Assembly: GCF_004614235.1 (NCBI RefSeq)
Contig: NZ_SPVH01000007.1
Coordinates: 248,001 to 312,000, forward strand
DNA length: 64,000 nt
Direction: 5' to 3'
DNA from: Brevundimonas intermedia
GTDB lineage: Bacteria; Pseudomonadota; Alphaproteobacteria; Caulobacterales; Caulobacteraceae
Below the pieces are notes generated by a model. The model was not told the origin of the DNA. It searched no databases and saw only the letters and a program-made list of their open reading frames with translations. The translations under genes were made by a program, and so were the position numbers. The first letter of the stretch is position 1. Every line of letters begins with the position of its first letter. Below are positions 18,485 to 27,204 of this stretch, in pieces.

Positions 18485-21400
18485 TCAGAAGCGGAAGCTG
18501 GCGCGCAGCAGCAGCGAGTAGCGGACGTAGTCTTCCAGTAGTTCGGCGTCGCCGGTGACCGACAGCATGCCCAGTTCGTTGCCGAAGTTCAGGCGGAAGC
18601 CCAGGATCGGTCCGCCGCCCTCGACGGCGTCCGGCGACAGGATGAAGTCGGGGCCGCCGCTGGCGAAGCGCGCGATGGTCTCGCCTGCGTCCACCGAGAT
18701 GTTCTGGCGATAGCCGATGCGCAGTTCGGGACGTACCCAACCGTTACGACCGAAGCCGTAGCCGATGTTCATGGCGGCCACCGCCGAGAAGATGTGGCTG
18801 TCGCGCGAATCGATGTCGAGGTCGAAGCCGTCGCCGCCGCCGGTCTCGCTGCGGGCGCCTTCCGACAGGCTGAAATACTCGCCGTAGATTTCTGGGCGAA
18901 CGTTCAGGCGACCGAAGTTGCGCTCATAGGATGCGCCGCCGGCGACCGCCGCCGTCCAGCCGTGCCAGTCGGACTTGTTGTTCAGATAGACGCCGCTGGC
19001 GACCAGAGAGCGGTCGGCGGTGAAGGAGGCGTAACCACCGGCCGCACGGGCCCAGGTTGTCCAGTACTGACCCTGGGCGCGCCAGTAGAGGCCCAGTTCC
19101 AAGAGATTGGCCGAGAGCACCTCTTCGGCCTCGGCTTCGGGGTCCTTGATGTCCGACGAGGTGAAGGCGGCGGAGATGCCGAAGGCCCCCAGGCTGGAGC
19201 CCTTCTCCACACCGCCCGCGACGCCGAAGCCTTCCGAGCGGAAACCGTAGGAATCGGTCTTGTCCTTGTCGGCGTAGAAGTTGATCTCCTGCACCCAGGC
19301 GCTGGTCTCGCCCGGCGCTGCTGAGGCGTTGCGACCCGTAAGCGCCCGCGTCACCGCATCGACCCCGGCAGAAAGCGACATCAGAGGGCCGCCGGAGTGA
19401 TCGGGAAGCATCTGCTCATAGGCGTCGATGAAGTCCTCACGTGAGGACTGCGACAAGAACAGGTTACGCAACGCTTCATTGTCGCCCAACGCGCCATAGA
19501 CCGCGTCATAGGCTGAAGCCTCGACTGAGATGAGCCCGGCTTCCTCGGCGGTGCGGCGGCGGGCATCGACATAGACCTCGCCGGCGGCTTCGTCGGCCGC
19601 GGCGTTGACCACGTACAGATAAGGCGAGTTCGCCTCGACCAGCGTCTGGTCGATAGTGCCTGCGTTCAGCGTGCCGGCCTGGATGATGGTGAACCGTTCG
19701 GGGCCTTCCAACAGCGAGGTGAAGCGCACGCCCAGGCCGGCGCCTTCCGCCAGGTTCGCCGTCCCAGTGACATTGAAGCCGGGCGTCGTGTCGTTTGCCG
19801 GGTCGAGCGAGACCAGCAGGGTGCCGTCCGCGCCGATGTCCAGGTTCGAGATGGTCGTCGATGTCGATTGGCCGGCAATGAGGGTGCCGTCCGCCACATT
19901 GATGTCCAGCAGGCCGTCGGCGTCGGTGATCGCGCCGGAGACGGTCGCGCCGCCGGTGATGGACAGCCGGTCTGCACCAGTACCGAAGCTGATGTCGCCG
20001 ACGACGGTGCCGTTGCGAACGTCCAGCGTGTCGGCGCCGGATCCGAACAGGATATTTCCCTCGATTGCGGGCTCCTGCGTGTCGGACACGCCGTCGCCGT
20101 CGGTATCGACCGTGGTGGTGTCGTCGTCTTCGACATCGACCACGCCATTTTGAACGAGCGTCACGCCGGTCGTGTTGGCCGAAACGTCGATGGCGGTGGC
20201 GGTGCTGTCCACGGGCGTGTCGTCATCTTCGTCCGCTGCAACGATGGCGCGGATACTGCCCGTGTTGGTCAGGCTGGCAAGCGTGCCCGACGCGTCCCTG
20301 ATGGCCGTCGCGTCGACTCGATTACCGGCGGCCCCAGCGAGTATGGTTCCGGAGTTGGTGAAAGAGGACAGATTGGAGCCCGCATCGATCTGGACGGCGG
20401 TTGCGGTGCTGGCCACATTGCTGGTCAGCGTCGTCTGGATCGAACCGGAGTTGGCGATGGTCGGCGTGGAGGCGCCGGCGCCGAGGCGGATGGCGGTGGA
20501 GTTCGCGTTGAGGGCCGACGAAGCGATCGTGCCGGCGTTGGATATGCCGCCCCGGATCGTGGTGGTCTGACCGCCGTTCACACCCACAACCAAGGCTTGG
20601 CTGGCGACGCCCGTGTAGACGCCGCTGGCTGTAACCGAGCCACGATTAATCAGACCGAATGCGTCCGCGCCCGTGCCGACGACGCCGACATTCACGCTTT
20701 GCGTGGAAGATCCGACCTGCAGGGCGGGCGCGCCACCCAGCGAGGTGATGGTGGCCGTGGTTTCCGCGGTATCGAGGATGCCGTCGCCGTCGCGGTCGGT
20801 GTCGTCCCGATTTTTCTTGCCATCGCCGTCGTCGTCTTCGTCACCGTTCTTGACGTCATCGCCGTCGTCATCGCCTTCGATGCCGTTGGCATAGGTGGGG
20901 GCGACGTCGAGAAGCACACCCTTGGCGACATTACCGGCGACGCTCACGGCCGCGCCGCCTTGCAGAAGGTCGTCGGCGTCGAGCTCGTCGAGAAACACGA
21001 TCGAGTCGGCATAGTCTCCGGTTTCAGGACGGGTGGGAGGCGGAGTGGTGTAGCGGTAGCCGGTCGATGCGATCTGGCCCTGAAGCTTCAAGACCCCGCC
21101 AACGTCGCCTTCCACCGCTACGCCCTGAGATCCGGCGCCGTTCGCCGTGACGGTTCCGAGAACCTCGACGTCGCCAGACACATCGCCAGCGACACGGATG
21201 CCGGTGCTGTTGTCGCCCAGCACGCCGATCGTGCCGAGACTCTGGATCGAGCCGACGACATCGGTTTCGACGCCGATGCCGTAGCTGTTGTTGCCCTCGA
21301 CCCGGATGGAGCCGGACGTTTCGGTGTTAATGTCGCCGGTGAACGGCGCCGCACCGGAGACACGCACGCCGTAGCGGCCGGTTCCCACGGCGAACGGACC

Positions 21401-21778
21401 ATCGAGATCGCCGTCTTCGTCCGCGTCCTTGGGTTCCGTCAGGGTGTCGGTGATGTTGATCGCGCCGCCGACGGTGACCGTGCCGGTGTTACCGCCATTC
21501 ACCTGAATGCCGGTCGCGCCGTCAGCCGCATTGGCGATGGTGATCGAGCCGCCGCTGTCGATGTCGACGCTGTTGTTCGAGTTCAGCGTTACAGCCGCTC
21601 CCGTCCCAACGGCGACGCTGCCGCCGCTGGCGATGCGGATGTTATCGGCGGCTGTGCCGGTCGCATTGGAGGTCTGGATCGGCGTGGTCCGGGCGGTCGA
21701 GATGACGATCTCGGCCTGAGCTCCGGCGGCGGCCATCAAGGGGGCGATCGCTACGGCGGTCGCGAGCAGAATACGCAT
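18485..21778 (-). CDS. Autotransporter outer membrane beta-barrel protein
   Basis: The protein is about 1,097 residues from the ATG at 21778 (an in-frame GTG lies at 21802). I prefer the ATG because AGGGG precedes it and the signal peptide MRILLATAVAIAPLMAAAGAQA then starts directly. The passenger is a repetitive Gly/Ser/Thr/Asn-rich beta-helix with repeated units such as NSGSIQTT, NTGSIRA and GAGSQGVAVEG. Two Asp/Gly-rich stretches (DNA near 20770-20880 and 20070-20110) resemble calcium-binding thrombospondin type 3 loops. The last 270 or so residues form the translocator barrel and end in a terminal phenylalanine (LLRASFRF), the usual BAM signal. Such proteins act at the cell surface, often in adhesion or biofilm; the ligand is unknown. 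Confidence 0.9.
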   Translation of the reverse strand: MRILLATAVAIAPLMAAAGAQAEIVISTARTTPIQTSNATGTAADNIRIASGGSVAVGTGAAVTLNSNNSVDIDSGGSITIANAADGATGIQVNGGNTGTVTVGGAINITDTLTEPKDADEDGDLDGPFAVGTGRYGVRVSGAAPFTGDINTETSGSIRVEGNNSYGIGVETDVVGSIQSLGTIGVLGDNSTGIRVAGDVSGDVEVLGTVTANGAGSQGVAVEGDVGGVLKLQGQIASTGYRYTTPPPTRPETGDYADSIVFLDELDADDLLQGGAAVSVAGNVAKGVLLDVAPTYANGIEGDDDGDDVKNGDEDDDGDGKKNRDDTDRDGDGILDTAETTATITSLGGAPALQVGSSTQSVNVGVVGTGADAFGLINRGSVTASGVYTGVASQALVVGVNGGQTTTIRGGISNAGTIASSALNANSTAIRLGAGASTPTIANSGSIQTTLTSNVASTATAVQIDAGSNLSSFTNSGTILAGAAGNRVDATAIRDASGTLASLTNTGSIRAIVAADEDDDTPVDSTATAIDVSANTTGVTLVQNGVVDVEDDDTTTVDTDGDGVSDTQEPAIEGNILFGSGADTLDVRNGTVVGDISFGTGADRLSITGGATVSGAITDADGLLDINVADGTLIAGQSTSTTISNLDIGADGTLLVSLDPANDTTPGFNVTGTANLAEGAGLGVRFTSLLEGPERFTIIQAGTLNAGTIDQTLVEANSPYLYVVNAAADEAAGEVYVDARRRTAEEAGLISVEASAYDAVYGALGDNEALRNLFLSQSSREDFIDAYEQMLPDHSGGPLMSLSAGVDAVTRALTGRNASAAPGETSAWVQEINFYADKDKTDSYGFRSEGFGVAGGVEKGSSLGAFGISAAFTSSDIKDPEAEAEEVLSANLLELGLYWRAQGQYWTTWARAAGGYASFTADRSLVASGVYLNNKSDWHGWTAAVAGGASYERNFGRLNVRPEIYGEYFSLSEGARSETGGGDGFDLDIDSRDSHIFSAVAAMNIGYGFGRNGWVRPELRIGYRQNISVDAGETIARFASGGPDFILSPDAVEGGGPILGFRLNFGNELGMLSVTGDAELLEDYVRYSLLLRASFRF

Positions 21779-22089
21779 TCGGTAGAAACCCCTGGTGGTC
21801 ACGCATCACGGTACGGTCGATCCCTTAGCAGGGTCCGCGCCAGCCTTCCAAGTTTATCGAATTTGAGGCGAATACAAGGCCGCAATAGCTCGTGCGCCTC
21901 GCTATAACCGGACCGGCGTTCTGCGGTTCGCGAGCGTTGCGGGGGATACGGAGCGTTTTGCAGCGCGCCGCTCTTGAGCTTTGCCGCGACGGGGTTTACG
22001 GCCGACGCAAGGTCTAAAGGCCGCGTCCCGGCGACGCATCCAACGAACCCCTTCGGCGTTCGACAGCCCAGACCAGGCGAGAACACTCC
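21779..22089. other. Divergent intergenic region, autotransporter / glycosyltransferase
   Basis: No convincing gene lies in these 311 bases. They hold the ribosome site of the autotransporter (AGGGG) at one end. A good Caulobacter-type -10 box on the plus strand, GCTATAAC at 21901-21908, has no clear -35. I see no stable terminator or repeat. Confidence 0.5.
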
Positions 22090-23340
22090 ATGAGCATGAC
22101 AGACCTCGACGTTCAGGAAAGCGAACTCCGACTGATTCCGGGGCTGGACGTGGAAGTCGCAGATACCTTGCGGGCCCTGAAGGCGGCGGCGATGGACGAG
22201 CGGCCGCGCCTGGTGGACACCACCATGCTGTATGCGCCGCGTTCGGGCGGGGTGAAACGCTACATCCTGTCCAAGAAGGCCTGGATCGAATCAAACCGGC
22301 CCGGCGTCAGCCATTCGCTGATCGTGCCCGGCGCCCGGCACAAGGCGCGCGCCGACGGCATCGTGCAACTGCGGGCGACCAAGCTGCCGTTCGGCGACGG
22401 CTATCGCTGGCCCAGCTCGGTCAAGCGTTGGAGCGCCTGGGTGGCGGCGATGAAGCCGTCGATCATCGAGGCGGGCGATCCCTATACGCCGGGGCAGGGC
22501 GCCCTGGAGGCCGGTCAGCGGGTCGGATGCCCGGTCGTCGGTTTCTGCCACTCCGATCCGGCGGGTCTGGCGGCGCTGCACTTCGGCGAATGGGCCAAGA
22601 AGCCGGTCGAGAAGCGCTGGGCCAAACTATTTTCCCAGTTCGATCGTGTGGTGTCGCCGAGCCGGTTCATCGCGCGGCGGCTTGAGGAGGCCGGCGTCGA
22701 CAATATCGTCATCCGTCCCTTGGGCGTGGAGATCGACACCTTCCGGCCGGAACGCCGGGACCGTCAATGGCTGCTGAACAAGCTGGGCCTGGGCGAGGAT
22801 GCGCGATTGCTTTGCTTCGCCGGACGGCCGGCCAAGGAGAAAAACGTCGACGTGCTGATCGAGGCGGTCCAGAAGCTGGGCGCGCCCTATTATCTGGTGC
22901 TGGTCGGCGCGGGAGCCGGCATGCCGGAGGAAGATCGCGTCATCTCCATGCCGTACGAAAGCGATCCCAAGGCGGTCGCCAAGATCATCGCCAGCTGCGA
23001 CGCCTTCGTTCACGCCAACGACAAGGAGCCGTTCGGTCTGATCGTGCTGGAGGCCATGGCGTGCGGGCGGCCCGTGGTGGGGGTCAATGCAGGAGGCGTC
23101 GCCGAGACGGTGGACGAGAGCGTGGGCCAGTTGGCCGTCAGCGCCGACGCCGACGACTATGCCCAGGCGGTCGAGGCCCTGTTCGCCCGCGACATCGAAG
23201 CCATCGGTCGGGCGGCGCGCGAGAAGGCGGTCAGCCAGTTCGCCTGGAACCGCGTGTTCGAGGATCTGTGCGTGGTCTATGGCGAGCTGACGGGCGAGGC
23301 GGCCTTCGTTAACCCGGATACGGCGCTGCCGCTCCATTGA
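22090..23340 (+). CDS. GT4-family glycosyltransferase
   Basis: The 416-residue cytosolic or membrane-associated enzyme has the GT-B two-domain layout. The N-terminal acceptor domain holds the GGVKRYI loop and the GFCHSDP segment. The C-terminal nucleotide-sugar domain holds FAGRPAKEKNVDVLIEA and the GT4 E-x7-E motif EPFGLIVLE, whose first glutamate is Glu313. The sequence around DTFRPERRD and the lack of a signal resemble GDP-mannose-dependent alpha-mannosyltransferases, so a role in glycolipid or exopolysaccharide synthesis is likely, but donor and acceptor are inferred. The gene stands alone, followed by a terminator and tRNAs. Confidence 0.93.
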   Translation: MSMTDLDVQESELRLIPGLDVEVADTLRALKAAAMDERPRLVDTTMLYAPRSGGVKRYILSKKAWIESNRPGVSHSLIVPGARHKARADGIVQLRATKLPFGDGYRWPSSVKRWSAWVAAMKPSIIEAGDPYTPGQGALEAGQRVGCPVVGFCHSDPAGLAALHFGEWAKKPVEKRWAKLFSQFDRVVSPSRFIARRLEEAGVDNIVIRPLGVEIDTFRPERRDRQWLLNKLGLGEDARLLCFAGRPAKEKNVDVLIEAVQKLGAPYYLVLVGAGAGMPEEDRVISMPYESDPKAVAKIIASCDAFVHANDKEPFGLIVLEAMACGRPVVGVNAGGVAETVDESVGQLAVSADADDYAQAVEALFARDIEAIGRAAREKAVSQFAWNRVFEDLCVVYGELTGEAAFVNPDTALPLH

Positions 23341-23378
23341 TCGGTCGTGCAGACGCACGGCGATCAGCGATTGAATTA

Positions 23379-23415
23379 GGCGCGTTCCGAAACGGGGGCG
23401 CGCCACTTCTTTTTG
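23379..23415 (+). terminator. Probable terminator after the glycosyltransferase gene
   Basis: GGCGCGTTCCG pairs with CGGGGGCGCGCC with one bulge and two G-U pairs around AAA, followed within six bases by CTTTTT. Its right part overlaps the inverted repeat that reaches into tRNA-Asp. Confidence 0.55.
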
Positions 23416-23440
23416 CAATGTCTGGAAAAGAAGTGGCGCG
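23399..23440. repeat. 15-bp perfect inverted repeat overlapping the tRNA-Asp 3' end
   Basis: CGCGCCACTTCTTTT at 23399-23413 is the exact reverse complement of 23426-23440, with a 12-base loop. The right arm includes the last seven nucleotides of the minus-strand tRNA-Asp gene. It could be a tRNA 3' trailer or terminator structure, or a scar beside a tRNA. Confidence 0.8.
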
Positions 23441-23510
23441 AGTGACGGGGCTCGAACCCGCGACCTCCGGCGTGACAGGCCGGCACTCTAACCAACTGAG
23501 CTACACCCGC
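23434..23510 (-). tRNA. tRNA-Asp (anticodon GTC), copy 1
   Basis: The 77-nt gene, read on the minus strand, starts GCGGGTGTAGCTCAG, has anticodon stem CCGGC/GCCGG with loop CTGTCAC (anticodon GTC), T arm GCGGG-TTCGAGC-CCCGT and an encoded CCA. It is identical to the second copy and lies downstream of it. Confidence 0.97.
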
Positions 23511-23591
23511 GTATCAGGTCGAAACTTTTGAGCTGTTTCGAAAGCTTTTTGGGAAGGCGGTGTGCGCCACTCCATCTATTGCTAGAGAGAG

Positions 23592-23668
23592 TGGCGCGAG
23601 TGACGGGGCTCGAACCCGCGACCTCCGGCGTGACAGGCCGGCACTCTAACCAACTGAGCTACACCCGC
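23592..23668 (-). tRNA. tRNA-Asp (anticodon GTC), copy 2
   Basis: This 77-nt gene is identical base for base to the tRNA-Asp at 23434-23510. The 81-base spacer between them is unrelated to the other flanks. It is the first of the pair in the direction of transcription, so the two are probably processed from one precursor. Confidence 0.97.
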
Positions 23669-23764
23669 GTTTCCCGGCCGAAGCGGCTGTGCGCCCCGGC
23701 GAGGGGCGTCGTTTAGGCGGGCTGGCACATCGCGTCAAGCGACCTTTTCGGAGAAACGCGACCC

Positions 23765-25396
23765 TCAACGCGACGGGGCTGTGGACGGCGTGACGATGGC
23801 CGCCTGGGGCGGGCTGTGCGGGCCCGCCAGGCCGCCGCTGGTGGGCTCCTGAGCGGCCACGGCCGGGGCGGGCGGTTCATAGTGGACGCCGACCCCTGGC
23901 CCCAGCGGCAGGTCGAAGGCGACCCAGGCCGCCACCATGGCCAGACCGGCGACCAGGAAGGCGCCCGCATAGGGCAGCATGGTCGCCATCAGCGATCCCA
24001 GCCCGAATCGTGGATCCCAGCGCTGGGCGAAGGTCAGGATCAGCGGGAAGTAGCTCATCAGGGGCGTAGCGATGTTGGTGACCGAATCGCCCATGCGATA
24101 GGCGGCTGTCGTCATCTCGGGCGAAATGCCCAGCAGCATGAACATGGGCACGACGATGGGCGCCAGGGCCGACCATTTGGCCGAGGCCGAGCCGATGAAC
24201 AGGTCGAAGAAGCAGGAAACGAAGACGACGCAGATCAGCAGCAGCGGGGCGGGCAGGGCCAGGGTCTTCAGTCCGGCCGCCGCATTCACCGCCAGGATCG
24301 GCCCGAGGCCCGACCAGTTGAACATCGCCACGAAATGGGCGGCGAAGAAGGCGAGCACGATATAGGGCGCCAGCTGGGCGATGCCGTCGCGCATCATCGT
24401 CACCATGTCGCGGTGCGACTTGATCGTGCCGGACCCCGCGCCATAGGCCCCGCCGGCGACGAAGAAGGTGATGGCGAAGAAGGCGACCAGGGACTTGTAC
24501 AGCGGATTGAACTTCTGCTCCGGGTCGACCTCGGGATCGACGAACGGCGAGCCGGGCAGGAAGGTCAGCGTGGCCCACAGGGCGATCATGCCCAGAACCG
24601 CCAGGCCTGCGAACCGCAGGCCGCGCTTCTCGGCGGCGGTCAGGGGCTGTTTTTCCGAGGCATTGGGGGCGGCGACGCCCTCGGCCGGCTTCCAGACGCC
24701 CAGGCGCGGCTCGATCACGCGATCCGTCAGGAACCAGACGATGGGGGTGAAGACGAAGACGACCCCGACGATGAAGAACCAGTTGCCGGCGATATTCACC
24801 GAATAGGACGGGTCGATCAGTTGAGCGGCCGGTTCGGTGATGCCCAGGATCAGCGCATCGCTGGCGCCCGGGAACAGATTGCCGGCGTAACCGCCCGAGA
24901 CGGCGGCGAAACCGGCTGCGAGGCCGGCCAGCGGATTGCGGCCCGCCGCGGCGAAGATTACGGCCGCCAGGGGAATGACGACCACATATGACGCGTCCGA
25001 CGCGTGGTGGGACACCATGCCGGTGACGACGACGATCGGCGTGAGTATGGCGCGCGGCGCGTTGAGCAGGGCGCCACGAATGGCGGTGGCGAAGAGGCCT
25101 GTCCGCTCGGCGACCGATGCGCCGTAGATGATCGTGATGACGATCCCCAGCGGCGGAAAGTCGGCGAGGGTGCGCGGCATGCCGATGATCAGCTGGCCCA
25201 GGTTCTCAGGCGACAGCAGGCTCTTGGCGACCAACTGATCGCCGGTGACGGGATTGACGGCGGACCACCCCAGGCCCGCGCCGACCATGCTGAGGACGAT
25301 CAGTCCAGCGATCAGCCAAAGGAACAGGAAGACGGGATCGGGCAGGCGATTCCCGATCCGCTCCACGGCGTTCAGGGCGCGGCTGGCTGCGCTCAT
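23765..25396 (-). CDS. AbgT-family transporter (p-aminobenzoyl-glutamate type)
   Basis: The 543-residue inner-membrane protein has about 12 hydrophobic segments and the AbgT features: an N-terminal GNRLPDPVFLFLWL, the paired re-entrant loops with HHASDASYVV and GGYAGNLFPGASDA, and the later SASAKWSALAPIVVPM. AbgT proteins import p-aminobenzoyl-glutamate or, in some species, export sulfonamides as proton antiporters. The C-terminal tail (about 40 residues, Pro/Ala-rich, to the end at 23765) is longer than the core family and probably disordered. No abgA/B hydrolase gene is adjacent. The ATG is at 25396. Confidence 0.94.
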   Translation of the reverse strand: MSAASRALNAVERIGNRLPDPVFLFLWLIAGLIVLSMVGAGLGWSAVNPVTGDQLVAKSLLSPENLGQLIIGMPRTLADFPPLGIVITIIYGASVAERTGLFATAIRGALLNAPRAILTPIVVVTGMVSHHASDASYVVVIPLAAVIFAAAGRNPLAGLAAGFAAVSGGYAGNLFPGASDALILGITEPAAQLIDPSYSVNIAGNWFFIVGVVFVFTPIVWFLTDRVIEPRLGVWKPAEGVAAPNASEKQPLTAAEKRGLRFAGLAVLGMIALWATLTFLPGSPFVDPEVDPEQKFNPLYKSLVAFFAITFFVAGGAYGAGSGTIKSHRDMVTMMRDGIAQLAPYIVLAFFAAHFVAMFNWSGLGPILAVNAAAGLKTLALPAPLLLICVVFVSCFFDLFIGSASAKWSALAPIVVPMFMLLGISPEMTTAAYRMGDSVTNIATPLMSYFPLILTFAQRWDPRFGLGSLMATMLPYAGAFLVAGLAMVAAWVAFDLPLGPGVGVHYEPPAPAVAAQEPTSGGLAGPHSPPQAAIVTPSTAPSR

Positions 25397-25531
25397 TCGG
25401 ATGACTTTCGGTTACACGATCAGGCCCGCAATAGGGCTTTGCGGACGCCAGCCGCGCAAGCGTCGGGCCTGCGACATATGGCGCAGAAACTTGCGATCCA
25501 TTCTCAATGAAAAGCCAATGTCCGCAGGGGT

Positions 25532-25558
25532 TTGAACGGGGACGTTCTTGGGTCTAAG
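25532..25558 (+). promoter_or_regulatory. Candidate promoter of the nuo operon
   Basis: TTGAAC (25532-25537) and TCTAAG (25553-25558) lie 15 bases apart, about 45 bases before the nuoA ATG. No other likely promoter is visible in the 205-base gap. The call is by eye. Confidence 0.4.
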
Positions 25559-25601
25559 AAGCGCCGAATCCCGCCTCTCCCCGGCGGACGAGGTTCTTCG
25601 A

Positions 25602-25979
25602 ATGAACGCATTCCTTCTCGAATATCTTCCGGTGGTGATCTTCGCGGGCGTCGCCGGCCTGATCAGCATCCTGTTCATCGCGCTGCCGCTTCTGCTGGCG
25701 CCGAAGAATCCGGATTCCGAAAAGCTTTCGGCCTATGAGTGCGGCTTCAACGCCTTCGACGACGCGCGCATGAAGTTCGACATCCGCTTCTATCTGGTGT
25801 CGATCCTGTTCATCATCTTCGACCTGGAAGTCGCCTTCCTGTTCCCGTGGGCGGTGTCGATGTTCGACCTGTCGCACGCCGGAATGGTCTTCGCCTTCTG
25901 GTCCATGATGGTCTTCCTGGGCGTGCTGACCATCGGCTTTATCTACGAGTGGAAGAAGGGAGCCCTAGAATGGGAGTAG
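25602..25979 (+). CDS. nuoA: NADH-quinone oxidoreductase subunit A
   Basis: The 125-residue, three-helix membrane subunit of complex I sits at the junction of the peripheral and membrane arms. Diagnostic segments are [21 protein letters not shown] in the loop after helix 1, and [15 protein letters not shown] in helix 2. I chose the ATG at 25602 ([10 protein letters not shown]) over a frame extension to 25548. It opens the 14-gene nuo operon and overlaps nuoB by ten bases. Confidence 0.96.
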   Translation: MNAFLLEYLPVVIFAGVAGLISILFIALPLLLAPKNPDSEKLSAYECGFNAFDDARMKFDIRFYLVSILFIIFDLEVAFLFPWAVSMFDLSHAGMVFAFWSMMVFLGVLTIGFIYEWKKGALEWE

Positions 25980-26578
25980 TCGCCACTTCCACGCCGACGA
26001 CCCTGGTCACGGCTTCCGGCGCGCCGCTGGTTCCGGCCGGCGCCGCCGCGCGCTCGACCGTCGAGGGCTATGACCCCAAGGTCCACGACAAGTTCTTCGA
26101 GGCCGTGAACATGGAGCTCGGTGAGCGGGGCTATCTGGTCGCCGCCGCCGACGACGTCATCAACTGGGCGCGCACGGGCTCGTTGATGTGGATGACTTTC
26201 GGCCTGGCCTGCTGCGCCGTCGAGATGATCCAGATGTCGATGCCGCGCTTCGACGTCGAACGCTTCGGCATGGCGCCACGCGCCAGCCCCCGTCAGTCGG
26301 ATCTGATGATCGTCGCCGGCACCCTGACCAATAAGATGGCCCCGGCCATCCGCAAGGTCTACGACCAGATGCCCGACCCGCGCTACGTCGTGTCGATGGG
26401 CAGCTGTGCCAACGGCGGCGGCTACTACCACTATAGTTACAGCGTCGTTCGTGGTTGCGACCGCGTCGTGCCGGTGGACGTCTATGTGCCCGGCTGCCCG
26501 CCGACAGCGGAAGCGCTGCTTTACGGCCTGCTGCAACTGCAGAAGAAGATCCGTCGCACGGGGACGATCGACCGATGA
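25970..26578 (+). CDS. nuoB: NADH-quinone oxidoreductase subunit B
   Basis: The 202-residue subunit carries the terminal 4Fe-4S cluster N2 that reduces quinone. The cluster cysteines lie in [17 protein letters not shown] and VPGCPP. An N-terminal extension of about 35 residues rich in Ala/Thr/Pro precedes the core, as in other alphaproteobacteria. The ATG at 25970 overlaps the end of nuoA, and the stop overlaps nuoC by four bases (ATGA). Confidence 0.97.
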   Translation: MGVVATSTPTTLVTASGAPLVPAGAAARSTVEGYDPKVHDKFFEAVNMELGERGYLVAAADDVINWARTGSLMWMTFGLACCAVEMIQMSMPRFDVERFGMAPRASPRQSDLMIVAGTLTNKMAPAIRKVYDQMPDPRYVVSMGSCANGGGYYHYSYSVVRGCDRVVPVDVYVPGCPPTAEALLYGLLQLQKKIRRTGTIDR

Positions 26579-27204
26579 CGTCTCTGGCTGTTCAAGCGCA
26601 ACAAGAAACCGCCCTGACGCCGCTGGGCGCCGAGATGGTCGGCGCGCTGGGTGTCGAGGCGCAGATCGCCTTTGGCGAGCTGACGCTGGTGGCGCCGCGC
26701 GAGCGAATCGTCGAGGTTCTGACGGCGCTGCGCGATCAGTTCGGCTTCCAGCAGCTGCTGGACCTCTGCGGCGTGGACTATCCGGATCGCAAGGAGCGTT
26801 TCGAGGTCGTCTATCATCTGCTGTCGATGACCCGGAACGCGCGCCTGCGCGTCAAGGTGTCGACCGACGAGACCCAGCCGGTGCCTTCGGTCATCTCGGC
26901 CTATCCGGCCGCCAACTGGTTCGAACGCGAAGCCTACGACATGTACGGCATGCTGTTCTCGGGCCACCCGGATATGCGTCGCCTGCTGACGGACTACGGC
27001 TTCGAGGGGCATCCCCTTCGCAAGGACTTCCCGATGACGGGCTATGTCGAGGTCCGCTACGACGAGGAACAGCGCCGCGTGGTCTACGAACCGGTCAAGC
27101 TGACGCAAGAGTTCCGTACGTTTGACTTCCTGTCGCCTTGGGAAGGCGCCGAATACCCCGCTCCGGTCCTGCCGGGCGACGAGAAGGCGGGAGGCCAGGC
27201 GTAA
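26575..27204 (+). CDS. nuoC: NADH-quinone oxidoreductase subunit C
   Basis: The 209-residue 30-kDa subunit of the peripheral arm is shown by [24 protein letters not shown], the [19 protein letters not shown] signature and the conserved ERE motif. It is a separate gene, not fused to nuoD as in E. coli. The start is coupled to nuoB by an ATGA overlap. Confidence 0.96.
   Translation: MTSLAVQAQQETALTPLGAEMVGALGVEAQIAFGELTLVAPRERIVEVLTALRDQFGFQQLLDLCGVDYPDRKERFEVVYHLLSMTRNARLRVKVSTDETQPVPSVISAYPAANWFEREAYDMYGMLFSGHPDMRRLLTDYGFEGHPLRKDFPMTGYVEVRYDEEQRRVVYEPVKLTQEFRTFDFLSPWEGAEYPAPVLPGDEKAGGQA

Noticed and set aside
19600..21600. Repetitive DNA that could suggest a CRISPR or tandem array
   Set aside because: The repeats are degenerate, vary in length and encode the beta-helix of the autotransporter; there are no regular spacers.
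19868..21907. Plus-strand frame of 679 codons
   Set aside because: It is antisense to the repetitive autotransporter; its Gly/Arg/Asp-rich repeats mirror the passenger repeats.
23440..23716. Plus-strand frames encoding VARVTGLEPATSGVTGRHSNQLSYT-type peptides
   Set aside because: They are antisense translations of the two tRNA-Asp genes, a known source of false protein annotations.
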